Source: Peribacillus simplex (lineage in GTDB: Bacteria; Bacillota; Bacilli; Bacillales; DSM-1321). Taken from it: a DNA stretch of 64,000 nt. Numbering within the stretch: position 1 is the first letter of the stretch; the number at the start of each line of letters is the position of its first letter. A model generated the notes under the pieces. That model saw only the letters and a program-made list of their open reading frames with translations. It ran no database searches and was not told the origin of the DNA. Both the position numbers and the translations under genes were made by a program. The stretch lies in assembly GCF_001542915.1 (NCBI RefSeq), contig NZ_LNNH01000012.1:62001-126000 (forward strand). The letters run 5' to 3'. This document shows positions 45,612 through 54,872 of this stretch, in pieces.

Positions 45612-46247
45612 ATGCTCACTCAATATTTAACGGTGGCAGGACGCAGGGAACATGAAATCATCATCGAGAAATCCCGCTTCATCTCGCACATTACCCGAGC
45701 TGAAACGGAAGAAGACGCCCAGGCATTCATCCAGGAAATCAAGAAAAAGCATAAAGATGCTACACATAATTGTTCAGCCTATATGATCGGTGAACAAAAC
45801 CAAATCCAAAAGGCCCTCGATGATGGGGAGCCAAGCGGCACGGCAGGCGTCCCGATCCTTGAGGTTCTTAAGAAAAAAGATTTGAAGGACACCGCCGTAG
45901 TGGTCACAAGATATTTCGGGGGCATCAAGCTAGGTGCCGGAGGTCTCATCCGCGCTTATAGCAAATCGACTTCAGAAGGGATAAATGCCACTGGCATCGT
46001 CATCAGAAAGTTAATGCGGGTCATTTCGACAACGATCGACTATACGTGGCTTGGAAAATTGGAGAACGAATTACGTTCTTCCATCTATCAAATAAAGGAA
46101 ATTCAATACCTCGATCAGGTAACGATCCTCGTATACGCGGAAGAGGCACAAAAAGAATCCTATATCTCCTGGATGACAGAGCTGACAAATGGTCAAGGAC
46201 AGATCGCAGAAGGCGAAATGCTTTATTTGGAAGAGGCATTCGCCTGA
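45612..46247 (+). CDS. yvyE: IMPACT/YigZ-family protein YvyE
   Basis: 211-residue protein with an N-terminal UPF0029 domain (EIIIEKSRFISHITRAETEEDAQAFI...DATHNCSAYMIG, DDGEPSGTAGVPIL, VVTRYFGGIKLGAGGLIRAYS) and a C-terminal DUF1949 domain. IMPACT relatives act on the translation-stress pathway in eukaryotes; the bacterial role is unknown. The ATG at 45612 follows GGTGG by 7 bases. It is divergent from degS as in B. subtilis. Confidence 0.92.
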   Translation: MLTQYLTVAGRREHEIIIEKSRFISHITRAETEEDAQAFIQEIKKKHKDATHNCSAYMIGEQNQIQKALDDGEPSGTAGVPILEVLKKKDLKDTAVVVTRYFGGIKLGAGGLIRAYSKSTSEGINATGIVIRKLMRVISTTIDYTWLGKLENELRSSIYQIKEIQYLDQVTILVYAEEAQKESYISWMTELTNGQGQIAEGEMLYLEEAFA

Positions 46248-46424
46248 TTTCCCCCTGCATTTTTTTCCTTTTTTAGGTTGTAATACAATTGAAAAGAAAT
46301 ATTTATTTTACGAATTTATTAAATCATTGTAAAATTAGGGTTAATATATGACGAAATATAAATAGATAGATTCGAAAAATAGCGATTTATGTCTGAAGTT
46401 CGTTATTTAAAAGGAGAAGAAAAG

Positions 46425-47450
46425 ATGTCTACTACTAGGCGTGTCTATAAAATAAAAAAGACAAAGAAAAAAAGGCGAAAGAGGCTGTGGATATTCCTGG
46501 TGCCCCTGCTTGTACTGGGCCTGGGCGCTTCCACTTATGCTGCAACTCTATATATGAAGGCACAGAATGTATTCCATGATTCGTATGATCCGGTGGAGGC
46601 TTCGGCGAAGCGGAGTGCATCCGTCGATCCTCTCGAAGATAATTTCTCGATCCTCTTCATAGGAATCGATGATAGTGACGAACGTGACTATCAAGGAAAT
46701 TCACGCTCGGATGCGCTAATCCTGGCTACATTCAATAAAGATCAAAAGTCGATTAAACTTTTAAGCATTCCACGTGATTCATATGTGTATGTACCTGCCA
46801 AGGGAGTCACCACAAAAATCAATGCGGCCCATGCAGCCGGAGGTCCAAAGGCGACGATGGACACCGTGGAGGAATTATTTGATGTCCCTGTCGATTATTA
46901 TGTCCGCATGAACTTCAATGCTTTCATAGATGTTGTCGATTCATTGGATGGAATCGAAGTGGACGTACCATACGAAATGCACGAAATGGATTCACATGAC
47001 AAAAAGAATGCGATCCATCTGGAAAAAGGAATTCAAACGGTTGATGGTGAAGAAGCCCTTGCCTTTGCCCGGACACGTAAACAGGACAGTGATATCCAAC
47101 GCGGCGAGCGTCAGCAGGAAGTCCTTAAAGCCATCATCTCCAAGGCAACATCCGCTGGGTCTTTAACGAAGTATACAGACGTAATGGAAGCTGTCGGTGA
47201 CAATATGACAACGAACCTACAATTCTCACAAATTAAAGGTTTCATAAAATATGTAACTGGCGATAACGGCCTTAATCTTGAGACGCTCAAGCTTGAAGGA
47301 CAGGATTCCACCATTAACGGAACCTACTATTATCAGCTGAATGAAACATCCGTAGCCAATACAAAGCTATTGCTTCAATCACATTTGAATTTGGGACCTA
47401 AAGAAGTTACCAATCAAACCGAAGCCGTCCAGCCACAAATAGAAGAATGA
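46425..47450 (+). CDS. tagV: LytR-CpsA-Psr family wall polymer ligase (TagV/YvhJ-like)
   Basis: Phosphotransferase that attaches teichoic acid or other undecaprenyl-linked glycopolymers to peptidoglycan. A basic cytosolic tail (RRVYKIKKTKKKRRKRL) precedes one membrane anchor (about 20-42), then the LCP domain with FSILFIGIDDSDERDYQGNSRSDALILATF, the catalytic arginines in SIPRDSYV and AFARTRKQDSDIQRGERQQEV. The ATG at 46425 has AAGGAG 8 bases upstream. Its place between yvyE and tagO matches yvhJ; the symbol follows from that. Confidence 0.92.
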   Translation: MSTTRRVYKIKKTKKKRRKRLWIFLVPLLVLGLGASTYAATLYMKAQNVFHDSYDPVEASAKRSASVDPLEDNFSILFIGIDDSDERDYQGNSRSDALILATFNKDQKSIKLLSIPRDSYVYVPAKGVTTKINAAHAAGGPKATMDTVEELFDVPVDYYVRMNFNAFIDVVDSLDGIEVDVPYEMHEMDSHDKKNAIHLEKGIQTVDGEEALAFARTRKQDSDIQRGERQQEVLKAIISKATSAGSLTKYTDVMEAVGDNMTTNLQFSQIKGFIKYVTGDNGLNLETLKLEGQDSTINGTYYYQLNETSVANTKLLLQSHLNLGPKEVTNQTEAVQPQIEE

Positions 47451-47451
47451 T

Positions 47452-47482
47452 AAAAAACCCCACTTGTAAAAGTGGGGTTTTT
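47452..47482 (+). terminator. Terminator of the LCP gene
   Basis: AAAACCCCACTT and AAGTGGGGTTTT pair around a short loop, ending in six T. Confidence 0.92.
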
Positions 47483-47498
47483 TCTGTAAACCTAAACA

Positions 47499-47541
47499 AA
47501 AAAAGGCTCCAACCGCGTACAGGCACGGTTGGAGCTTTTTC
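47499..47541. terminator. Terminator of tagO
   Basis: GGCTCCAACCG and CGGTTGGAGC pair around a 10-base loop with A/T runs on both sides; it ends the minus-strand tagO transcript. Confidence 0.9.
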
Positions 47542-47582
47542 AACAATTCATGCAAGAATCTAGTAATCTAGTTGTTCATCTA

Positions 47583-48647
47583 TCATGGTTTGTTTTTAAA
47601 ATTGAGCATCTTCAGCAGCGGCTGGTAGTTTGAATTGACCAAACCGATCTTCTCGACAAAAATCTCGATGATCAGCAGCAGACCCGTCACAAGGATCAAG
47701 GCCCCCCACATTGTGGCAAACGAGAAAATGATGGCTGCCAAGCCGAAGCAAGCAGCTAAGGCGTAGATGAGCAAAACGGTCTGTTTATGAGTGAACCCCA
47801 AATTTATTAAGCAGTGGTGCAGATGGGATTTATCAGCAGCGGAAATCGGCTGCTTATTGACAAGCCTGCGGATAATCGCGAAAAATGTATCCGAAATCGG
47901 CACGCCCAAGATGATGATCGGCACGATCAGGGAGATCATCGTAACGTTTTTGAACCCTAGCAGGGACAGGACGGCAATGATATAACCAAGGAACAGGGCT
48001 CCTGTATCCCCCATGAAGATCTTTGCCGGGTGAAAATTATATTTCAGGAAGCCAAGAGTGCTTCCAATTACGATCAAGGCTACCGTGGCAACGAATAAAT
48101 CGCCTTTGATAAGCGCCATCGTTGCGATCGTCACTAATGCAATGGTCGAAACACCGCCCGCAAGTCCATCCAGTCCATCTATTAGGTTGATGGCATTGAT
48201 GATACTGACAATCCACAAAATGGTGATCGGTGTACTTAACATCCCAAATTCCAGTGTATCGGTAAAGAACGGTAAATTGATGAATTCCACTTCAAGACCG
48301 CCCCACAATACGATGATGAGGGCAGCCAGGATCTGGCCCAGAAATTTCGGTGCAGCCCTTAATTCATAAATATCGTCAGCCATGCCGATCAATATGATTA
48401 TGAGAGCGCCGACCAGGAGTGGCAATTGTCCCGAGAAATCTTTCGTAAAGAGTAAAAAAGTAATGAAAAAACTCAAAAATATGGCTAAACCGCCCATTCG
48501 CGGCATAATTTTACTATGCACTTTTCGCTCATTCGGTTTATCGGTAGCTCCTAATTTAAAGGCCAGTTTTCCGACAAAAGGAGTCAAAAAAATGGATAAT
48601 AAAAAGGATACCAACAAGGCCCCAATTAACATTAAGAACCACCTCAA
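47583..48647 (-). CDS. tagO: Undecaprenyl-phosphate N-acetylglucosaminyl 1-phosphate transferase TagO
   Basis: First committed step of wall teichoic acid linkage-unit synthesis: it adds GlcNAc-1-P to undecaprenyl phosphate. 354 residues with about eleven membrane segments. MraY/WecA motifs are visible: DKPNERKVHSKIMPRMGG (about 37-54), GMADDIYELRA (about 88), INLIDGLDGLAGG (about 153) and IFMGDTGALFLG (about 210), plus the histidine loop DKSHLHHCLINLG. Confidence 0.95.
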   Translation of the reverse strand: MRWFLMLIGALLVSFLLSIFLTPFVGKLAFKLGATDKPNERKVHSKIMPRMGGLAIFLSFFITFLLFTKDFSGQLPLLVGALIIILIGMADDIYELRAAPKFLGQILAALIIVLWGGLEVEFINLPFFTDTLEFGMLSTPITILWIVSIINAINLIDGLDGLAGGVSTIALVTIATMALIKGDLFVATVALIVIGSTLGFLKYNFHPAKIFMGDTGALFLGYIIAVLSLLGFKNVTMISLIVPIIILGVPISDTFFAIIRRLVNKQPISAADKSHLHHCLINLGFTHKQTVLLIYALAACFGLAAIIFSFATMWGALILVTGLLLIIEIFVEKIGLVNSNYQPLLKMLNFKNKP

Positions 48648-48708
48648 TTCAACTAAAAATCTAATACCCGTAACGATCTATAAGAAAACCTATATATAAA
48701 TGGTTATT

Positions 48709-49812
48709 TTAATTTTTCATCCTCAAATAAACATTATATACGTTTTCAGCTAAAATCTCTATAGAAAAGTTGTTTTTTGCAAATTTTTGTAAATCCGACC
48801 CTATCTTTGTCAGTTTCCCGGATTCCTTCAATTCCAAAGCATGAAAGATGGCTCCTGCAAGTTTACCGGCATTTCCGATTTCCGTAACCCAGCCCTTGCT
48901 CCCATCGGGAATCAATTCCTTCACACCGCCAACATCGCTCGTGATGGCAGGAAGGCTTGACCTTGCCCCTTCAAGCAGAACAAGCGGGAAGCTCTCGCTT
49001 AAGGATGTCAGCAATGTGACGTCCCCCAATGGATAAATTCTTTCCATATCTGCACGATGCCCCAAAAAGATGACGTTACCGGATAAACCGGTTTCGAGGA
49101 CGATCGTTTCCAAGGTCTTCCGCCTGCTCCCGTCCCCTACAAGCATTAGTTTAACATGCGGTGACTTGGAAACCACGGTTTTCAATGCCTTCAACGCATA
49201 TTCATGGCCTTTCACCGGTTCCAGTCTTGCAGGCATGATGATGATGAAGTCATCTTCCCCAAGCCCGAAATCACCTCTCTGAAAGGGAATCGGCATTTCT
49301 TTTTCGAAGTCAATCCCATTCAGGATCTTCGTGACCTTGGACGGATCGATTCCTTGATCGATCAAGTCCTGTCTAAAGCGGTCGGAAACCGCCAATATAT
49401 GATCGGCATGTTGGAATGACCTTACATGCAGGCCAGTAAACAGCTTTCCCTTTATACCCTGGCCCAGGAAATCATGATGGGGCGCGCTGTGAACGGTAAG
49501 TAGCCAAGGGCGTTTTATGAGGCGCTTCAATAAAGCACCGTATATATTCGCCCGCGGCCCATGGGTGTGGATGATGTCTATATGATTTAGACGAATAAAG
49601 TCCCGTAAACGTTTCAAAACGGATAGGTCATATTTGGAATGTTGATGAAAAAGTTCTGTTTTTATCCCGGCCGTAACCGACCGCCGGTAGAGTTCCCCTT
49701 CTTCGAACACCCCAAGCATGCACTCCTCTTTTTTCAATTGGTCAAGTAAGGACATAATATGGAACATGCCGCCGCCCGTTTCATTACCAGCATTCAAATG
49801 CAAGACTTTCAT
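48709..49812 (-). CDS. Glycosyltransferase family 4 protein
   Basis: GT-B fold retaining glycosyltransferase of 367 residues. The N-terminal donor/acceptor lobe has GNETGGGMFHI, and the C-terminal GT4 lobe has PARLEPVKGHEYALKAL (about 195) and the E-x7-E motif ESFPLVLLEGARSSLPAITSDVGG (about 285-308). No signal or membrane segment. The ATG at 49812 has AAGGAG nine bases upstream. It follows tagA by 18 bases in the same direction, so it probably adds the next sugar to a TagA-type lipid-linked linkage unit or to a secondary wall polymer. The sugar is unknown. Confidence 0.85.
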   Translation of the reverse strand: MKVLHLNAGNETGGGMFHIMSLLDQLKKEECMLGVFEEGELYRRSVTAGIKTELFHQHSKYDLSVLKRLRDFIRLNHIDIIHTHGPRANIYGALLKRLIKRPWLLTVHSAPHHDFLGQGIKGKLFTGLHVRSFQHADHILAVSDRFRQDLIDQGIDPSKVTKILNGIDFEKEMPIPFQRGDFGLGEDDFIIIMPARLEPVKGHEYALKALKTVVSKSPHVKLMLVGDGSRRKTLETIVLETGLSGNVIFLGHRADMERIYPLGDVTLLTSLSESFPLVLLEGARSSLPAITSDVGGVKELIPDGSKGWVTEIGNAGKLAGAIFHALELKESGKLTKIGSDLQKFAKNNFSIEILAENVYNVYLRMKN

Positions 49813-49830
49813 CCAGTCCACTCCTTATGT

Positions 49831-50574
49831 TCAGGAACGCTGCACCTTTTTCCTTAACCGCCTAACCTTGAAAACGAATCTCGGCAGTGCGAGCATCCGT
49901 TTCCACCGGGAAGGTTGCTGGATCAGTCGGTACAACCATTCCAGACGCATCTTTTGCCAAAAAACCGGGGCACGGTTCACTTTTCCTGCGAGGACGTCGA
50001 AGCTTCCTCCCACTCCCATGAATACCCCTTTTTTAAATAAGGGATCGTGCATTGAAACCCATTTCTCCTGCCGAGGAAACCCCAATGCAGTCAGAATGAT
50101 GTCAGGTTCGAGTTCTGCAATGGACACAGCCAAGCGTTCGTCCTTTATATCAATATAACCATGGTGATATCCAACCAACTCGATTCCCGGGTATTGCCGT
50201 TTCACTTTAAGGGCGGCTGCTTCAATCACATCTTCCTCCGCCCCAAGCAAATATATCTTCAGACCCTTTCCATCAGCGATCCGAAATAGTTCATTCATCA
50301 AGTCGAATCCTGTAATCCGCTCTTCCAAAGGTTGATTTAGCCATTTAGAGGCCATAATAATACCAACGCCATCGGGCGTGATGTAATCCGCCGATAGAAT
50401 GATGTCCTTATAATCCTGATGCTCATTGGCATATTCAACGATTTCCGGGTTTGCCGTAACGACAAACGTTTTTTCCTGGTTCATGATTCTTGGATAGATG
50501 ATACTATTCACAAATTCATCCATATTGCTATCGACGAATGGAATTGAGAGTATTTCAACAAACTTTTCAGTCAT
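49831..50574 (-). CDS. tagA: N-acetylglucosaminyldiphosphoundecaprenol N-acetyl-beta-D-mannosaminyltransferase (TagA)
   Basis: WecG/TagA/CpsF family enzyme that adds ManNAc to the TagO product to form the teichoic acid linkage disaccharide. 247 residues. Family motifs are FVVTANPEIVEYA (about 37-49), SADYITPDGVGII with the catalytic Asp (about 62-74), and ALGFPRQEKW (about 165-174), followed by a membrane-targeting basic C-terminus (RLRKKVQRS). In B. subtilis tagA is divergent from tagD; here it is paired with a GT4 gene and divergent from a polymerase gene. Confidence 0.93.
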   Translation of the reverse strand: MTEKFVEILSIPFVDSNMDEFVNSIIYPRIMNQEKTFVVTANPEIVEYANEHQDYKDIILSADYITPDGVGIIMASKWLNQPLEERITGFDLMNELFRIADGKGLKIYLLGAEEDVIEAAALKVKRQYPGIELVGYHHGYIDIKDERLAVSIAELEPDIILTALGFPRQEKWVSMHDPLFKKGVFMGVGGSFDVLAGKVNRAPVFWQKMRLEWLYRLIQQPSRWKRMLALPRFVFKVRRLRKKVQRS

Positions 50575-50685
50575 TTCACTTCAGCCTTTCATATGTACTA
50601 TACATCTAAAGGGTGGGGTATTATTCAAGAAATTTTTTCATACACATCATAGAACCTGATTATCGATTCAAAGGTGGTTACTCAT

Positions 50686-52116
50686 TTGAAGCTTCCAGAA
50701 AAATATGCTTTACCCATCCTTATACTTTGCCTGCTCGTAGCCGCTGCAGTGCCTCACCCCATCATTGGCTACTTAGCGACGGCGTTGATGCTCGTTTTTG
50801 TCGGTATAAATAAAAAAAGTCTCTTATTCATTTTATTCATTTATTTCCCGGCCCGTCCCTTATTCATGGAACTGAATGGCGGCCTAACCTATTCTGGTGA
50901 CCTGATCATACTCACCTTATTCTTTTCATTGATTTTGGAAAGGTTCAAAAAGAACGATTGGTCATTTTCGAAATATTATTTCACCTTGTCCTTTTGGCTT
51001 TATTGCTTGGTGGGTACAGTAGCTGCACTCATAACCGGCGTGGGAATCCTGCCCATTTCCTTTGAACTCCGGGCCTTGCTTATAACATTCTTGCTTCTTT
51101 ACATTATCGGTGAATTAAATCTAGAAAGAAAGGATATCTTTCACTTTTTGAAGGCAACCCTAGTATTTACGGTCATCCTTTGCCTTCATGGCCTTATCGA
51201 GAAAATTTTTTCGCGTACGATCCTGCTTCCCCATGCATGGGAAATGTGGAACCTCTCTTCTGCGAACAAGATGAGAATCTATGGGGCGGCTGCCAACCCT
51301 AATGTGTTCGCCCTTTACTTAAGCATTCAGCTGTTTCTAAGCTTTTTCCTATTTCGCTCGCTGAAAAAATACAAAGTCCTCGTCTTTCTGGCATCAATCT
51401 TGCTTGCCGGGACGCTATTGCTCACCTATTCGCGGGGGACGATGATTGCATTTGGGTTCGCGGCGCTCGTCTTCGTATTTTGGACGAGAAATAAATCATT
51501 TCTTACCTATTCATTAGGGGCATGCTTGCTGGGACTGCTTTTCATTTACTACCCAGTTATATTCGCTTCAAATAAAGTCGAGCTATCCGCTGCCGTTCCG
51601 ATGGATAATCTGGTGATCGGGAGCAACACCGCTTCCGATCATGAACAGGCCCTGTCCGGCCGTTTTTCGGAAATGTTTTCAGATAAGATTCTTCACCAGA
51701 GTACGGAATGGGGACGCTTATATGTCGTGTTCAAGGGCATCGAAATCTTCAAGGACCATCCCATCATAGGTACGGGGCTTGCGACATTCGGGGATTCCGC
51801 CACCCTTTCCTTCCCTTCGCCGATCTATGGTGAATATCAAATAGGAGAAAAGATGTATACGGATAATCAATATATCCAGATCCTGGTTCAGACAGGCATG
51901 CTTGGTTTTCTTGCCATTCTCACTTTCATCATTGTCTCCTTCCGCAAGATCGCGACATCGAAAAAGGGGATCTTTGGAGCCTTCACCGCTTGCCTGTTGC
52001 TGGCGGCCTTAACAGCCGGACTTTTTTACAATATTCTCGAGGATAAAACGTTTACCTTGTTTTTTTATAGTTGTTTGGGAATCACTTTACAAAAGGACAT
52101 CATTTTAAAGGATTGA
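50686..52116 (+). CDS. O-antigen ligase/polymerase-like membrane protein (Wzy type)
   Basis: About 476 residues with eleven to twelve membrane segments and one large extracellular loop (about residues 285-395) that carries GIEIFKDHPIIGTGLATFG, the Wzy_C/O-antigen ligase motif. The start is set at TTG 50686, eight bases after AAAGGTGG; the GTG at 50674 overlaps that site. It is the first gene of a three-gene plus-strand unit with a flippase and a glycosyltransferase, so it probably polymerises or transfers an undecaprenyl-linked glycan. The substrate is unknown. Confidence 0.83.
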   Translation: MKLPEKYALPILILCLLVAAAVPHPIIGYLATALMLVFVGINKKSLLFILFIYFPARPLFMELNGGLTYSGDLIILTLFFSLILERFKKNDWSFSKYYFTLSFWLYCLVGTVAALITGVGILPISFELRALLITFLLLYIIGELNLERKDIFHFLKATLVFTVILCLHGLIEKIFSRTILLPHAWEMWNLSSANKMRIYGAAANPNVFALYLSIQLFLSFFLFRSLKKYKVLVFLASILLAGTLLLTYSRGTMIAFGFAALVFVFWTRNKSFLTYSLGACLLGLLFIYYPVIFASNKVELSAAVPMDNLVIGSNTASDHEQALSGRFSEMFSDKILHQSTEWGRLYVVFKGIEIFKDHPIIGTGLATFGDSATLSFPSPIYGEYQIGEKMYTDNQYIQILVQTGMLGFLAILTFIIVSFRKIATSKKGIFGAFTACLLLAALTAGLFYNILEDKTFTLFFYSCLGITLQKDIILKD

Positions 52117-52120
52117 AAAT

Positions 52121-53647
52121 ATGCCTACTCGTTCACATGTACTTAAATCGGTCGGGCTCGTCACCATCATCACAGCCGTCGGGAAAGTTCTCGGCTTTGG
52201 CCGGGAGTCAATCATAGCCGCCTATTTCGGGGCTTCATCCACGGCAGATGTTTTTTTCGTGGCGAGCCTCATTCCCACCATATTGTTTACGGCTCTCGGC
52301 AGCGGGCTCCAGGCTGGCGTCATCCCGATTTATTTGGAAAAGAAAGCGGAAAATCCAATCAAGGCGGATGATTTCATCAGTCTATTAGGTTCCTTCTTCA
52401 TGCTGGCCGCAGGAGTCATGACCATTGTTTGCATGATTTTCGCAAAGCCGCTCGTGATGCTGGTTGCGCCCGGTTTTTCAGGTGCAGAGCTTGAGCTGAC
52501 GGAATCACTGACCCGGATCATGCTGCCTAGTTTACTATTTTTTACGCTTTCATACATGGCAACCGGCGTCCTGAATGCGAATAAGCGTTTCATCCTGCCG
52601 GCGCTTACTTCCACTGCCCAAAACACGGTCATTATAGTGGCCACCGTGTTGTGTGCTGCCCCCTTTGGGGTGGAGGGGTTGGCCTGGGGCTTTGTATTCG
52701 GTGCAGCCAGCCAATTCCTGATTCAATACCCGTCATTGAAGAGATACGGCATCCGGCCCGTCCTCTCTTTCCTGCCTCATAAGCGGCAGATCGTCCAAAC
52801 ACTGTCCACCTTTTATCCGATCATCATCGCTGCTCTGGCCATCCAGCTGAATAGTGTCGTGGACCGGATCATCGCCACCTCGCTCGAAACCGGGAGCGTA
52901 GCGGCGCTGAACTATGCGAACCGGCTATTATGGCTGCCGTTAAGCATTGTCCTCACACCGCTGATTACCGTCTTGTATCCTTCCATCGTCGAACGGGCGC
53001 TCATCAGCTACAATGCTTTCCTCGAATTGACCTTAAGAGGGATGAAATCACTTGTTTTTTTGGCGGTGCCTTTCGTGATCGTCATGTTAGTCAGCGGAAA
53101 TGGCTTGATTACCTTGGCTTTTGAACGCGGGGCTTTTGATGCTTCGGCTACCGAAACGACTTATACGGCATTTTTCTTTTATTCAGCCGCCCTCCCTTTC
53201 TTTGCACTTAGGGATTATTTGATGAACGCCTTCTATGCCTTAAAAAAAACAAAAGCGGCCATGTATTCCTGCTTGTTCGCCGTACTCCTTAACGTCATGC
53301 TCAGCTGGTTCCTATCGCGGCATCTCGGAGTCGGCGGCATTGCCATGGCTACAGGGATTTCCATGCTCCTTCAATCGCTCTACCTGTTTTGCTGCCTTTG
53401 GCTGAAGGCTGACGGGAGGAAGGACACCGCGGTTTTCAGGGATGTCTTGCTCGAAAGCGGCAAGCTGCTCATCATCGGAGCCATCATTTACGGACTTGCC
53501 CGATGGCTTCACCCGCTTGCTTTGGCGTTCCCCATCATTGTGGAACTAGTGTTCATCTCGTTATTGGTATTTGGACTGTACCTCGGATTATCGATGGTTT
53601 TTAAAGTGAGCAGCCTGAAATCATGGAGCAGGCTCAAATCGAAATGA
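52121..53647 (+). CDS. MurJ/MviN-family lipid-linked oligosaccharide flippase
   Basis: 508 residues with 14 predicted membrane segments. MurJ-family motifs are VLGFGRESIIAAYFGASSTADVFFVASLIPTI at the start and LNSVVDRIIATSLETGSVAALNYANRLLWLPL (about 240-270). It begins four bases after the polymerase gene. MurJ flips lipid II, but in this setting (between a Wzy-like polymerase and a glycosyltransferase) it more likely exports a glycan repeat unit, as other MviN-family members encoded in polysaccharide loci do. Both roles remain possible. Confidence 0.87.
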   Translation: MPTRSHVLKSVGLVTIITAVGKVLGFGRESIIAAYFGASSTADVFFVASLIPTILFTALGSGLQAGVIPIYLEKKAENPIKADDFISLLGSFFMLAAGVMTIVCMIFAKPLVMLVAPGFSGAELELTESLTRIMLPSLLFFTLSYMATGVLNANKRFILPALTSTAQNTVIIVATVLCAAPFGVEGLAWGFVFGAASQFLIQYPSLKRYGIRPVLSFLPHKRQIVQTLSTFYPIIIAALAIQLNSVVDRIIATSLETGSVAALNYANRLLWLPLSIVLTPLITVLYPSIVERALISYNAFLELTLRGMKSLVFLAVPFVIVMLVSGNGLITLAFERGAFDASATETTYTAFFFYSAALPFFALRDYLMNAFYALKKTKAAMYSCLFAVLLNVMLSWFLSRHLGVGGIAMATGISMLLQSLYLFCCLWLKADGRKDTAVFRDVLLESGKLLIIGAIIYGLARWLHPLALAFPIIVELVFISLLVFGLYLGLSMVFKVSSLKSWSRLKSK

Positions 53648-53666
53648 AGGAAAAGGAGTGCCGATC

Positions 53667-54830
53667 ATGAACATATTGATTACAACGATATTCGACTACC
53701 CTCACGAAGGGGGGCTTTCCAGTCATATCACGACATTGAAGAAAGGGCTGATATCACGGGGACATACGGTAGACGTATTATCTTTCTCCCAATTACCCCA
53801 TTTCAAGAAGAAAATGCTCGCCCAGGCACCCGGTTTTTTATTGAACAAAGTAAAACAAGGAAGCGGCCAGCTCTTCAATGACAGACAACGCCAAAAATTA
53901 TTGGCTTCTTCGATAAAAAGCTTGAATAAGCACTATGATGTCATTAATGCACAGGATATTTTCGCTACGCTCGCGTCCGTTGAATCCGGAATTCCAACGG
54001 TGCAAACTGTCCATGGGTATTATTCATTCGAGGCAGTCAGCAGGGGGGCGCTCCTCCCGGATAGTGCAGAAGATTTGACCATTCGGGAGCTTGAACGAAA
54101 AGCTTATCAATCCGCAGCAAAAGTCGTGACGGTCGACCAGAGAATCAAAGATTATATACACCATTTAGCCCATATCGAGGCGGAAGCGATCAAAAACTTC
54201 ATTGACCTGTCAGCTTTTGCACCGGAAAGCGCGAAACGGGAGCAAACCCGTCAGGATTTCCAGATCCCCCTACATAAGAAGATGCTTTTCGTGCCTAGAA
54301 GGATGACAGAAAAGAACGGCGTCATTTATCCGCTCCTTGCCCTGCCGGAGGTGCTCAAAGCCCATCAGGAAACGATATTGGTCTATGCCGGCACAGGGGA
54401 GCAGCTCGCCCGGCTCGAGGAAACGGCAGCCAGTCTCCAATTAACCGATTCCGTAAGATTCATCGGGTCCGTGCCGTTCGAGAATATGCATCATCTCTAT
54501 GAAGCATCAGATGTCGTCCTCATCCCAAGCGTACACTCGCACGGGGTGGAAGAGGCTACTTCCATTTCTGCATTGGAAGCGATGAGCTGCCGCTCCCCCG
54601 TCATTGCCAGTGCAATCGGAGGTTTGAAGGAAATCATTGTGGATGGTGAGGATGGCCTTCTTGTAAAGGAGAAGGATACAAAGGCACTTGCACAATCCAT
54701 CTTAAAATTGCTTCATGATCCTCCATATGCATCCACGTTAGCTTCGAGGGCACGATCAAAAATGGAAAGTGAATATTCGCACCTCTCCGCAGCCAAGCGG
54801 TTCGAGACCGCTTACAATGAAGTGCTCTAA
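53667..54830 (+). CDS. Glycosyltransferase family 4 protein
   Basis: 387-residue GT-B enzyme. The N-terminus FDYPHEGGLSSHI is the acceptor-side glycine loop, and the C-terminal lobe has MTEKNGVIYPLLAL (about 212) and EEATSISALEAMSCRSPVIASAIGG (about 293-317), the GT4 nucleotide-sugar site. The ATG at 53667 has AAAGGAG eight bases upstream; a GTG three codons before is less well placed. It is the last gene of the polymerase-flippase-transferase unit. Confidence 0.87.
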   Translation: MNILITTIFDYPHEGGLSSHITTLKKGLISRGHTVDVLSFSQLPHFKKKMLAQAPGFLLNKVKQGSGQLFNDRQRQKLLASSIKSLNKHYDVINAQDIFATLASVESGIPTVQTVHGYYSFEAVSRGALLPDSAEDLTIRELERKAYQSAAKVVTVDQRIKDYIHHLAHIEAEAIKNFIDLSAFAPESAKREQTRQDFQIPLHKKMLFVPRRMTEKNGVIYPLLALPEVLKAHQETILVYAGTGEQLARLEETAASLQLTDSVRFIGSVPFENMHHLYEASDVVLIPSVHSHGVEEATSISALEAMSCRSPVIASAIGGLKEIIVDGEDGLLVKEKDTKALAQSILKLLHDPPYASTLASRARSKMESEYSHLSAAKRFETAYNEVL

Positions 54831-54872
54831 AAAAAACAAGCAGTCCCAATGAATTGGGGCTGCTTATTTTTT
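54830..54872. terminator. Bidirectional terminator between the glycosyltransferase gene and tagH
   Basis: AAGCAGTCCCAATT/AATTGGGGCTGCTT stem (one G-T pair) with A-run and T-run flanks. It serves convergent transcripts from both sides. Confidence 0.9.
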
